Below, piece by piece: positions 11,621 through 22,590 of a stretch of DNA of 60,000 nt. A program made the translations under genes and the position numbers. A model generated the notes under the pieces. That model saw only the letters and a program-made list of their open reading frames with translations, did no database searches and had not been told where the DNA came from. Positions within the stretch are counted from its first letter, which is position 1. Every line of letters starts with the position of its first letter. The stretch comes from Branchiostoma floridae (lineage: Eukaryota > Chordata > Leptocardii > Amphioxiformes > Branchiostomatidae). The stretch is taken from NCBI RefSeq assembly GCF_000003815.2, contig NC_049988.1, positions 17,172,088-17,232,087 on the forward strand. Direction: 5' to 3'.

Positions 11621-11976
11621 TTATTGAAAAAGCCTTTAAGTTTAAGGTTACATTTCTGTAATTGCCCAAGACCATGTCTTAAAATGTTAATTTTGAAGTC
11701 GCCAGCTACAGTCGGTAGTTGTTAAGATAGATGGTACGCAACATAATGGCCTCATATAAATTCATGCAAGGTATTTCTGTCCTTTTTATCATCCCTACGT
11801 CAAATTTTGGGTGTGTCTCAGCACGTTGTTGCTCATTACAATTGCCTAGTGATGAATGCTTAAAGATAGATTTGATTAGAATTAAATGCACATGGCAGGT
11901 ATGACTTGTTGTAGAGATGTATATTGTCAGTAATTCTTCCACAGTTTTTGTCTGTTTATTTTTGTAAAGGAGTGTC

Positions 11977-12050
11977 ATATCTATCTATCTATCTATCTAT
12001 TTATCTCTCTCTCTCTCTCTCTGAGAGAGAGAGAGAGTGAGAAGGAGAGA
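11977..12050. repeat. (ATCT)n-(TC)n-(GA)n compound microsatellite, self-complementary
   Basis: An ATCT run, then TCTCTC..., then immediately GAGAGA..., ending GAGATAG. The TC and GA tracts can pair as a hairpin of about 16 bp with almost no loop. A 60-bp segment around 11905-11960 is repeated just right of it, around 12075-12135 (ATGTATATTGTCAGTAATTCT). Confidence 0.85.
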
Positions 12051-12336
12051 TAGGTGCAAATTAGTTGGCAGGTACGAAGTGTTCTATAGATGTATATTGT
12101 CAGTAATTCTCCCACGGTTTTTGCCTGTTTGTTTGTAGAGAAGTGTGGACTCATTTCCCAAGCTAACAGACATCTTTAGCGCCACAGTCGTTCCTTAGTA
12201 GGACATATGGAGCCACAATGTTCCGGTTTGAATGACTAGCATTTCCAATAGGGAAAGATTATGCTGGAGGTATAGATAGCAGATTATTTATACATAAATA
12301 CATATAGCAGATTGGATTACAATATGTCTTGTTGGA

Positions 12337-12584
12337 AGCGACCCCCCCCCCTCCACACACACACACACACACACATCTGATACTAGATCTGAGGACCATA
12401 GCATATCCAGGTCATAAGATACAAAAATGGAAGTTCTGCTGCAATACCAAGGCCACATACTAGGGGTCCTAAATTGATCTTGACCTTTGTCTTCCCAACA
12501 CCTACCTTCATACATAATATCATTGTGATCTATTATGAAGTTCTTGAGTTATGCTGACTACAAAAATCCGGAAACACACACGCA

Positions 12585-12657
<73 letters not shown>

Positions 12658-12668
12658 GCACACACACA
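12337..12668. repeat. C-tract and CA microsatellites
   Basis: A C9-10 tract followed by (CA)n at about 12342-12376, and a longer (CA)n at about 12577-12668. Neither is coding. Confidence 0.9.
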
Positions 12669-13009
12669 GATACAACCAAAACAATATCTCCATTTTCATT
12701 GAAATAATGAGCCATGACCCACTAGCTGTGAATAACGCCGTACATATATGGCCTTGTGTTCTCATCAGTGTGTTCTGGGTTGTATCATCAACACAATGTA
12801 CAATGGAGTCATTCATGTCATCTAGTAAGGACATCTGTATTGACTATTGTCACTAGCCCATACAAGATCGCACACTCAAACACACACACCTACACGCACA
12901 AGGCCACATGAGATGAGCTACAAGTTAATTCCATTCAGACTGGATAACACATTCTCTTGTGAAAATGACCACACTGCCACGCCCGTCAGAGTATCTGTAT
13001 CTGTATCTA

Positions 13010-13340
13010 TGTAGCCGGTATAACCGCCGTTCGGCGTAACACACCAGCTTCGCAGGCACGCGGCGCGGCAGCAGCTGGTTATATTACACCGAACAACCTG
13101 TCACACCTAACTTGAGCACATCTATCTGCAAGCGTTCTTTAAAGCTATCCAGAGAAGATGCCCCTACTGTGCTTGGTGATAACAAATTCCACTCTACGAA
13201 TATAAAAATACGAATTTTTGAACACATCAATCCTAGGTTGGTAACTCTGGTACTTGAAGTCATGGCTGTTTCTTGTTCTTTTTTGAGCTGATATTAGATA
13301 CTTATCAGTCGGCACGTCCACCAGCTTATTGATGGGCAAG
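13010..13340 (-). mobile_element. LINE reverse-transcriptase C-terminal relic
   Basis: The minus frame 13145-13339 reads NSHDFKYQSYQPRIDVFKNS followed by YFYIRRVEF, resembling the end of CR1/Jockey-type LINE ORF2 proteins (an R-D-FKNSFF block before a degenerate WN-LP position). Sequence down to about 13010 continues in broken frames. A truncated, inactive fragment. Confidence 0.5.
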
Positions 13341-13529
13341 TGAAACAGGTACTAATTGAATGAAAATGGCTAAAATGACATTAGCCTCAAGTGCGTATTC
13401 CTTGATTTATGATTTATTAGGATTCTCCATATTCGATGGAGGGTTATATGGAGGGTATGACGGAACAGTCAATGGTGTCAATGGACACCTTTTCAAAGCC
13501 GCCATACACACATGCATGTTCGCACATGT

Positions 13530-13925
13530 CACGGCGGGGTTATGCCGCCCCTTACGGGGTGACATACCCTTTCGTGCGGCTGATACGGTATGGAGGTTCG
13601 CCAGACCTCCAGCCGGGTGATTTGAAGTGAATCACCAACTCCAGACAGAAGGGTTTGCTCCATCTCACACCGCACCATCGCACATGTTGGGGTTCTTTAA
13701 CGTGCATAGGGTGTGACTCTCTCCATACACGGGACCTCCATTTAACGTCCTATCCGAGGGACGGCCCTAGCCGAAGCAAGGTACTCATTTTCACCTGAGT
13801 ATAGTGAGGAAAGCCGTGTAAAGTGCCTTTCCCAAGGGCACAAGATCGGTGACACGCAGACGGATTCGAACCCGCAACCTCTGGGTTACGAGGCACAAAT
13901 GCTGCCGCTTCGCCACGCGATCCTT
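13530..13925 (-). mobile_element. tRNA-derived SINE
   Basis: Read on the minus strand from about 13923, the head has an A-box-like TGGCGAAGCGG and a perfect B-box GGTTCGAATCC spaced as in a tRNA gene. The body follows with CACTATACTCAGGTGAAAAT, GGACGTTAAATGGAGG and GCACGTTAAAGAACCCC and ends near 13530. Such a head plus a conserved central block is the architecture of metazoan tRNA-SINEs; I cannot name the family. An older copy lies at 31220-31410. Confidence 0.7.
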
Positions 13926-14029
13926 AACAAATATATGCTTATAGCACTGCCTATCTTGTCTTTATAAATATGTTATGAAACAGGATACTACGATATGTCC
14001 TGCTTAATACAATCAAAACTACAGGAGCA

Positions 14030-14935
14030 AACAAAATTTTGAAAGAGAAATATTGCATCCGTTGTAATCCAGGTTAGGGACAGTAATTTCGCCCTGTGAT
14101 AAAAAAAATGCAAGGAAAAGATCGGGCCTTTTCCCAGAAGTCTGGCGACAGAATGCTGAATATTCTAATTAATACCAACCAAGCTGGATAAACACATTCT
14201 CTTGTGCAAATTACTAAATTGTCAGAATGCCAGAGTTGGTACATACGTTTGTCCCGGGCATCTCTGTGACACGGTTATACCAAGGCGTTAAATAAAGAGA
14301 TCTCAAGTTTTCAGTGTTTCTAAAGCGTGTACAAAAAGATGTAATAAGATAAGAGGCCACTATATGTTACGCAATAAGTTATTCACATTCCTGTGTATAA
14401 ATACTATAGATTTCAAGATACTCGATACCAGAAGTAGATTTGACTATATCTTTAGATCCGACAGCCCTCATAATGCTAAGATAGGTAAATACATAAAATA
14501 TCGCTTTGTGATTAGAAAAGATAGTAACACCCATGTTAGCCCCATGCCCTGATTCTATAGAGGTTCTCTTTGTATCCTATATTGTTTAGTTAGTAGAGTT
14601 TTAAGACTTATTTTGCATTCACCTTGTTTTGTAGTTTATACTTGGCCATATAAGGCTTAGGGTCACTGTACTTTTTGTTGTCTCAATAAAACTTGCTGTC
14701 TATTGTACTAGCAAGTCAAATGAAAACAATATCTTCAAACAAAAATATTGTGGTCGCAATTTAGGTCAGGGGTGGTAACGCGATTGGTTTCTGTTGGAAA
14801 AAATGCAAATTCAGATCAAGCAAAGGGACTTCTACGGTATGGCGACAAAGTGCTGAATATTCTAAGCTAATTCCACTCAGGCTGGATAAACACATTCTCC
14901 TGTGCAAGTGGCCCACATTCTCAGGCCTGCCAGAG
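14030..14935. repeat. Duplicated 5'-flank segment upstream of the LRR gene
   Basis: About 14130-14230 and 14810-14935 share GCGACA(G/A)A(A/G)TGCTGAATATTCTAA, then GCTGGATAAACACATTCTC, then TGCCAGAGTTGG. A third, shorter piece (CTGGATAACACATTCTC) is at about 12943. The second copy ends about 150 bp before the LRR start codon, so this could be duplicated promoter DNA; that role is inference. Confidence 0.65.
14340..14705 (+). mobile_element. LINE 3' end relic
   Basis: The frame 14364-14552 contains RSRFDYIFRSDS and GKYIKYRFVIRK, similar to the extreme C-terminus of some LINE ORF2 proteins, and is followed by an untranslated stretch ending TCTCAATAAAACTTG near 14697. It sits between the two copies of the duplicated LRR 5' flank. 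The assignment is tentative. Confidence 0.4.
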
Positions 14936-15088
14936 TTGGAGCTAACGTCTGGCCGGAGCGGACATCACTGTGGTACAGGTACTGTGGTATAGTCTGCACA
15001 GGATTGAGGATATTTGTTGGTTTTGTAGGGAAGAGATTGATTCTATCGTCTTTATCAGCAGATCGTTTGAGAATTAGGTGTTTCCACT

Positions 15089-18000
15089 ATGGCTGTAAAA
15101 TGGATGGCGAGGTTCTATCTAGTGTTGGTTGTAGTACGTCTGGTAGTGCCGTGTGTAGAGGCAGGGGGCTGGCAACACTGTCAGAATGTATCACCGCTCA
15201 GATGTAGTGTTGGGGACAGCCGTAATGGTGGATCAGAGTATCGGTATGACATTAACAGCTATGAGTCCAGGTGGAACAGAGGTCCGTATATCCATGGCAG
15301 TTACGGAGGGCCTTTTAAATACATCTCCTTGAACACAGCCTTTATGTCCTGTTACGACTGTGCAGGTAACGGAAGCGTGTCAGGTAGCTCTGTCACTGGT
15401 GAAGTCCAGGGTGTCACTTTAAGCCCCTCCCAACAAGACATCACCATACTCGTCATAGCCGATAACAACGTTGGCACAATGACTAAAGCTGACGCCACTG
15501 CTATCTCAAAGCTGCCATGCGGTAGAGACTGTAGTCTATGGCTGGTAAACTGTAACATAACGACCATAGAGGCAGGCGCGTTTGCTAAGCTTCCACAGGT
15601 GAAGATCATGGTCATCTGGCAGAGCAATCTTCAGACCCTGAGAAGCGGCGCGTTTGAGGGGATGAAGGGCCTCAAGAGCCTGCTGCTGTTGGGCAACAAC
15701 ATAACCTGTCTGGAGGTAAAACTACAGCACGCGCATAATGCGCAAAAGACCTTGTCTGATCTCGAACTACAGTATACTGATAAAGTATCACAACTTTCTG
15801 TTTGCAGTGTGTATGTTTTGCATGTTTACAAACCTTTGGACTTATGTTGCATGTCCAAAAAGTATAATGAATTCTATCTTAATAATTGTAGCATTTCATA
15901 CCCGCCTATCTCTAGCTTGTCTAGCTAAGTGATCTAATTATAATGGCGAGTGTTCTCAGTCTATCAACAGTGATTCTTCAGGCTGTTTTTACCTCCTGAA
16001 ATGGATTATATTACAAGTCACTCTACATTGCCTATATGAATAGTATTTACCATTTATATCAAGTATTTAGGAAATTCTTACATTCTAGAACAGATCTGAA
16101 TACTTTTGTTTTCCAAAATCATTCTCACAAATAGTCTAAAACCCCGACATGTACATTGTACGCAGGTGCCTTTGACGGACTGCCTCTGCTGCGGTCTCTC
16201 TATCTCGTGGACAACCAGATCCTGACGATGGCACCCGGCATGCTGCGTGGACTACAGCTGGACTGGCTGGACGTAAGTGCAAATTCTATCAGGTACATAG
16301 CGCCTGGGGTACTGCAGGGAACGCGGTCTGTACAAAATGTCTATATCGTTGAGAACAAACTCCAGTCAGTCAGCGTAGGCATGTTTGCTGAGCTTGAGAA
16401 CATGCGAAGCTTGCACTTGGAGTACAATGAAATCTCTTGGATTGCAGATGGCGCGTTCCACTCAAACAAGCGACTGGGTGTTCTAAACCTGGAGGGCAAC
16501 AAGCTCACTTTTCTGTCAGGGCTTTGGTTTAAAGAAACGAGATCAGTCAGAGTCGCTCTGAAAGGAAATGCTATAGCCGCTGCGTATCTAGCGAGGTGGG
16601 ACTTCCAACTGAATGTTTTATTGCCGGACAATCCCCTGCGCTGCACGTGTGCGAACGTAAGGCTGTATGATCATCTGTGGAGGAACTATAAACGCTCGGG
16701 TCCTCATCCCCGGTATTCTGAGATGTCCCTACAGAAAGGGTGTCCCGCCTCGTCCCTGATGGAAAGTCGTCCTGTACAGGTTAATGTCAGCGCCCTGCCC
16801 TGCCCGGCACCTTTTGTGGAGTTTGTAAAGGTACAGTACAATCGCGAGCCCCAGGAATACGAAGCCGTTGGTAACGTGTACTGGGAGGACCTGCCCCAAG
16901 TGTCCTGGGCCTTTGCCAATGGGTCAGAACACTCGATGAACATAATGTACAACACAAACACGACGACACACGCCAGTCTGGCAATAGGCAACCTAACTGT
17001 GAGGGTGGGGACCTACATAAGGGCTGATGGGTGGGTGAAATGTAGAGAAGAATGGAACCCGAGCGAAAATCAGGGATCCAGGAAACAAGAAAAATGTTCC
17101 AACTACATGGGGAAGTCCAGCTTCACTCTTTGGCTCAGCACCGCCAGTAACTTCTCTTTCTGGAACCTCAGCTGTTCGGCGATCTCAGAAGTCGGTTCTT
17201 ATACTGCATACTTTGATGTGAGGGAGAGCATGCACTTCTCACAACCTTTCACCACACCACAGCTACTGACACAACCCACAAACCACACACGACCAGCAAC
17301 AGCCGACACACAGCCTCTGTCTACACCCCTGTCCTACATAGTCTTGCTTCCGGGCAACCATAACCAAAAGTACGTTTCCGAGTCTACATGGCTGATTGTG
17401 CTGGCTTCTTTGGCGGCTGTTTTGATGATAGTTACGAGGGTAGCATGGAAGTATACCACTGGGGTCAAATGGGCAGCAGGGCTAGAGAACAATTCAGCAG
17501 CAGAACAGGCAATAGCGCCCAGAGAAGGCGTGGCACGCTTGCCTTCTGGGTCGAGCGCGATCGTCCCTTATGCCGTAGTCTACGACAATGCAGGTGCAAA
17601 CAGTGGCGACCCAGATGAACAGATTGCCCCGTACGCCATAACGTACGATGTCGAAGACGAGGAGATCACACCGTACGCTGAAGGTCACCTCCGCGATCAC
17701 GACAGTTTGTGCGAGTCAGACGCTTCTGACTCTTCAGAAGCCGTCCCGTACGGTGTGAGTAAGCTGTGCGACAAGTATGTCAGTGGTGACCGTACAGAAA
17801 CCCGAGATAGCACGCCTGGTACCTATAGAAGCGACAACGCGGTTAGTGGGGGGCCCGTTTCCAAAATGTATGGCAAAGATGAACCAAAGGAAACTATCCT
17901 AGATGATCCCGTGTCGGTTAGGGTCCTCACTGATCAGGGAAGCCCGTCCCCTATGCCAAACTCAGACCGTAGCGAAGCGACTTGCTCCACGGCCTCTTCG

Positions 18001-18174
18001 CTACCAGAGGCCGCCGCGGATGGCGCTCACGCCGCTAACCCGAAAGAGACCGAAACACCCGGTCCCGAGGAGTCCGTTATGGACGACTCAGGAAGCGAGC
18101 AGGGGGGTTCGGGTGTTAACGGGGAAGAAGGCAGAAAGTCTGTTTCAGACGAAACGGCCTCTATGGCCGAATAA
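15089..18174 (+). CDS. LRR type I membrane protein with tyrosine-motif tail
   Basis: Exon 1 15089-15715, exon 2 from about 16162/16166 to the stop at 18172-18174, about 880 residues. Residues 1-25 are a signal peptide (MAVKWMARFYLVLVVVRLVV). A Cys-containing N-cap precedes about eight 24-residue LRRs (IEAGAF, LRSGAF, APGMLRG, APGVLQG, SVGMFAE, ADGAFHS), closed by an LRRCT cap (NPLRCTCANVRLYDHLW). A Cys-containing ectodomain with many N-glycosylation sequons, a Thr/Pro stalk and one membrane helix (WLIVLASLAAVLMIVTRVAW, about 17389-17448) follow. The cytoplasmic tail of about 240 residues is Ser/Glu-rich and has four PY(A/G) motifs at 17560, 17623, 17665 and 17740. The architecture suggests a cell-surface adhesion or immune-type receptor signalling through SH2/PTB adaptors; ligand unknown. 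The donor after CTGGAG is phase 0 but the only AG acceptor is phase 1; LRR alignment wants the residues Ala-Gly encoded across that acceptor. Confidence 0.82.
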
Positions 18175-18590
18175 GTCGTAGCCGTTGTTTTCTAGTGCGT
18201 ACATTAGCAGCATACGTGACACCAGAAGGGCGATGACTTTTAAGTCATGGCTTTTAATGACTAGAATTGCACCAAATGTGCCTTAATACTTCGTGTAAAA
18301 TATTGCAGCGCACCCTTTACTTATCATAGTATATTGTAGCAATTGTAGTGGCAGTTTATGTTTCAAGTTGTAAATTGTAGATGTAAATTGTGGTTCATGT
18401 AACGTTAATAGTTTTTCTTTCCTTTATGTATAACGTTATGTATTATCTATTGTAGAAATGGTAGTTTGCAGATTTTATTTCACGTCGTAAATTGTAGCGA
18501 TGGTAATGGTAGTTCACTTCTAGCAATAGTGTATTAGTTGTGACATGTTGGTTCTCTGCCATTCTATATAACCGTTAGATGTGTACATTT
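18175..18590 (+). other. Probable 3' UTR of the LRR gene
   Basis: AT-rich sequence after the stop with several copies of ATTGTAG and TTGTAAATTGTAG between 18332 and 18500. No canonical AATAAA lies close to the stop; an ATTAAA occurs at about 18729. Extent uncertain. Confidence 0.4.
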
Positions 18591-20640
18591 GGTAATGTTA
18601 ACTGCTGAAAAATTGGGACAATTGGGCTTTTTTTCTTCAGCAGTATATTCTTTTTGATATCAAGGAAACCGTGGTGATAACGAGATTATGAATATTACCA
18701 TTGAGTCAGAATTGTAACGAATTCACAAATTAAAGTGGCTCTCATATTCTGTAAGAAGCTTGGGGGATTTTACAAGGATTTCAGGTTTGCACTAACTAAA
18801 GTTATTCTGCTCCAAAACACAACATGTATACGCAATTTCCGCAATGCAGAAAATTTCCTAATTTCAAAATCGCACACATTCGAATATTTCATGAAAGTTG
18901 ATTCTGTTGCAAGTAAATTCGTTAGAATCCAAAGAAGAAAATATTCTCAGAATCAGAAATACGGCACAATGAAATGTGTCATGCTTATAGTGTATACCTA
19001 ATAATGATGGCTTATAAGAGATTTCTTGCAAAACGAATTACATGTTTGGCCGGAGGAACCACACAATGAATAATGCATTGGTTTTGAATATTCACGACGA
19101 AGTATACTTAACAAAACGGGGCTGGTGCAAACCATTGTTTCCTTACTTCAGAATCAAGAAAATGGGATAGTGGGTGAAAAATCGTAGTCTTATGTCCGAA
19201 TCGTTGAAATGTATGACAAGTTTCAAATGAAAATCTTGGGAATCCGACTAACATGTTAAGGTTTCGTTTTGTTGGCTGATGTTTAAACACGTATAACAGT
19301 TGCAAACAAACCTTTGCCAGAAAAAAGTTATAAGGTGCGTAACCCATTGCACGTCGAAAGTCTCTCAAAAATCAGTCTAAAACTTTCCTTTTTCAGGACA
19401 CAAAAAACTGTTCTCAAAAGGATATGCCAGGAGCCTGGTGTAGCAATCTAAAGATGAAAGGCGAGCAAAAATTCGCATGTAAATGTCTACATTTGGTAAT
19501 GTTTACAAATGAGCTGCTGAAGAATGGGGGCGAGTGGCCTTTTTCTCTTCAGATATTCTTTTTGATACTAATGAAACAGCCGTGTGGTTTTGGTGGTGAT
19601 TAAAGAATAGCTCTTTCTTCTGCGTCAGCAGCGATAGGAATTTACAAATCATAGCGGTTCTCTCATCTCATTCCTCCTCCAGTTCCATTTTAATGCTCTT
19701 ATGGGACTTTATACTGTACAGGGATTTCATGTTTGAACAAAATTTATAGAGCCTTTATCTTAACTTAACTTTATTCTATACTGCCAACCCTGTACAGAGG
19801 GCAGAGAAACAGAAAATGATCGACACATCGTCTTTCAGGACTTTTCTTAGACTATGTTAAACTTTACATCTTACCCAAGGCACTTAAATTGAGTACCTTG
19901 CAATTGTCAACAAGGTATTGCAGAATTTGTATCTAACAAAAAGCAAAATATTATCCTCAGTAATATTTATTCTACTCCAGAAGTTTCTTAATCTAGCACA
20001 CTCTAGAAACACGTGTTCATAATTTTCAACCTGATTACAAACTTCTGATTTGGCTGTAGATATTTTTGACCACTTCTTTAATCTGTTAAAATCATCCATT
20101 TATATCATTGTACTGAGTGCGCAATCCAAATCAAAACAATGTATAAAGGTCTGTCATTTCAGTATCGCACAACTTGTTTTTTCTAAAATGAAAAATGCTG
20201 TTTATGACAAATTTTAGGCAGATAATGCGGAATACGTTTTCAAAAATAAAAATGCGGGTTAAATGAAATGTGGTGTACTTATAACACGTAAGTAATAAAG
20301 ATGGCTTCGGGCTTTCTTGCTTTCTTCAATAACACATTCTGCTCCTGGAAATAAATAAACAAAATCATGTGTCTTCAATATTCATGACGAAATACCACAA
20401 GGAAAAGGGGGCTTGTGTTAACCACTGTTGAAAATGGTGGGATGTTGTGAAACGTTTAGCGTAGTCTTCCATCTGAAGAATTGAAATTGAAAACAAGCCC
20501 AATCAATGTATACGGCCAAAAATGAGAGCTACACAAATACGACTGATCTGTTATGGTTTTACAGGGATTTGGGTGTTAAACAGTCAGAAGCCATATTTTC
20601 AGGGCTTCAAAACGACCATGTTTGATTTTCATCAAAGGAT
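18590..20640. repeat. About 0.9-kb tandem duplication, second copy interrupted
   Basis: About 18590-19250 matches about 19490-20500 in ordered blocks: ATATTCTTTTTGATA at about 18646 and 19554, GGATTTCA at about 18775 and 19721, AAATGAAATGTG at about 18967 and 20262, and AATATTCA(C/T)GACGAA at about 19086 and 20377. The second copy carries an insertion at about 19770-20150 identified below as a LINE relic. Confidence 0.7.
19770..20150 (-). mobile_element. LINE reverse-transcriptase relic inserted in a duplicate
   Basis: The minus frame 19884-20099 reads CNQVENYEHVFLECARLRNF followed by WSRI, close to the C-terminal C-x-E-x-x-H-x-F-x-x-C-x-x-x-R-x-x-W knuckle motif of many LINE ORF2 proteins. 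The flanking duplicate blocks show it is absent from the first copy, so it inserted after or during the duplication. Confidence 0.55.
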
Positions 20641-21790
20641 TTCTTCATTTTAGTCCCCGATTGTGAAGTGAAATAAGACATTTTCTCAATTCAAAATGAA
20701 ACACAACTTGGGTTCTTCAGGTACTTCCACCAGCAAAATTTCACAACATTCACTTTGAGCTTGCGAATTGTAGTTTGAAAGTACTCATAACATGGCAACA
20801 TGCAGTCACATTTAGTTAAGTCCAAGGAGGCACCCTCCTTGGTCAAGTCCAATTTCTTTCTTGTTAGAAATTACAGTCTATCTTCATGAAATTTAATCCA
20901 AATTTAATTAGCAAGAATGGTTTCATTAGCAATACTTGGGAAGATAAAGAATTTTCTAGACTTGAGAAAAGAGTGTCTGAATAGTGGAAATTGATAAAAT
21001 CCCAATTCAAAGAATGTGGTCTAGAAAGACGTTCATATAAAAGATAAAGTGACAAAGTTGGTTGATGGGTAGTACGCTTATTCATTACTGTTTTCCAAGT
21101 GACTCAAAGGACTCTCTTCCAGACATTCTTCCCTCATCAAATTTCCAATGCTAGTAACGTCACACTTGAGTGTGTGTGAGTTTGCGTTCATGTAAATAAA
21201 GTGTGCATGTATTTCGATATCTGTATTATTGTGTGTATGTGCGCGTGTGTGTGTGTGTTTGTCCGTGTTCGTGTGTAGGTTTTTCATCTCATGAGATCAA
21301 ATGTTGATGTTGAGATCATACACATGTTTGTGAAGATGATCAAACATGGTAAGTGAAGGAAAAGATATTTGCTAGTTTCAGTGGCAATAATGAGGTATTT
21401 TCAGTGACAATAGTGAATATAATAACTGTGGTGCCAGTCTTGGGGAATTCAAAAGTTGTGGTAAAGGACCATGTGAATATGTAAATACTTTTAGTCCTTT
21501 GATCCAGTGAGAATTTATTTTACCTTACAAGATGACAGACATGTAACGCTAACTGTTAATGTTATATAATCTATTGCACAAACCATTATATTTGGAACAT
21601 ACATGAATGGTATCCATGAATAAGGATTGAATGAATAAGGATGATATTTATCCTATCCCATGTTTGTTAGTTGTTGTTTATTACATAGTGTTTGTACAAA
21701 ATGCAAAATGACGCCATACTACATGTACTACAACATATTGAAAACTGAATCTCATATCTGTCAGGTCATCCATAACGTTACATGCTAGCA
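20640..21790. other. Non-coding, with GT microsatellite
   Basis: I see no gene. A GT-rich run lies at about 21167-21280. Confidence 0.6.
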
Positions 21791-22590
21791 ATCATCCTGC
21801 TCCAAAAGTTATTTGTAACATGATTATTTGAATATCAAGCTGCTTTCACAGACCGACACTACAGACAATGCATTGTAAGACACTGTGTTCAACATGCAGC
21901 CAAGAGAAAAAGAAACCTCAACCACTAATAATTCAACTTTGAGCACTGGCCAGATATCGTCTTCAGTTGGCTGCTGCTTCATTGGCATTCCAGAGTTAAA
22001 CACCAGTGGCACATTTTCCCGTGACAGTATCTGAGTATGGAATTTCCAGGATGTGTTGTTCTCTTGAAGGCACCAGGGAGGAATAGACTTAACAAAGTCT
22101 ATGATCAACCACAACTGTCTTGCTCTTGTTTATAGTCCACACATTGTAGCAAAGAGACACGTTGAACTTTACAATGCACCTTACCATGTCATTCTGCTCC
22201 AAAGGGAACTGATGATTGTGTCATGACAATTCGACTCTCGAGCTGCCTTCACAGGAGGCAGACACTTACTAACAGTTACAACTCGTCGTGTACAACATGC
22301 AACCGAGAAAGAACAACTGTCTCCAAAATCCTTGCCGTGAATGGTTCAAGGACTGACTGAATATCTTAAGTTGGCGGCTACTTTATTGTTGTTACCTCTG
22401 GCATTCTAGAGAAATACCAGTGACACGTTTTCCACCACAGGGCGGAGTTTTCAGGAGGACTTGTTCACCTATAACTTTAGGTGCCGCTGAGGAATAGACT
22501 AACGAAGTGGATGAATCAACAAAACTGTCTTACTCCCGTCTAGATTACATATTCCAGCGATGAGATACGTTCATCATGGACCCTAACAAG
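21790..22590. repeat. About 400-bp tandem duplication, diverged
   Basis: About 21790-22185 and 22190-22590 share, in order, TC(C/A)T(G/T)CTGCTCCAAA, GAGCTGC/CAAGCTGC-TTCACAG, CAACATGCA(G/A)CC(A/G)AGA, CCAGTG(G/A)CAC(A/G)TTTTCC, GAGGAATAGACT and AACTGTCTT(G/A)CTC. No coding frame. Confidence 0.75.

Noticed and set aside
11322-11725. Long frames on both strands rich in Thr-His or Val-Cys.
   Set aside because: They translate the GT microsatellite and have no start, splice or domain support.
13850-13925. A tRNA gene on the minus strand.
   Set aside because: A and B boxes are present but no cloverleaf with a paired acceptor stem is evident, and the sequence continues into a SINE body.
15716-16161. 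A GT-AC or minor-spliceosome intron in the first LRR gene.
   Set aside because: The donor does not match the U12 ATATCCTT/GTATCCTT pattern; a small deletion or missed exon is simpler.
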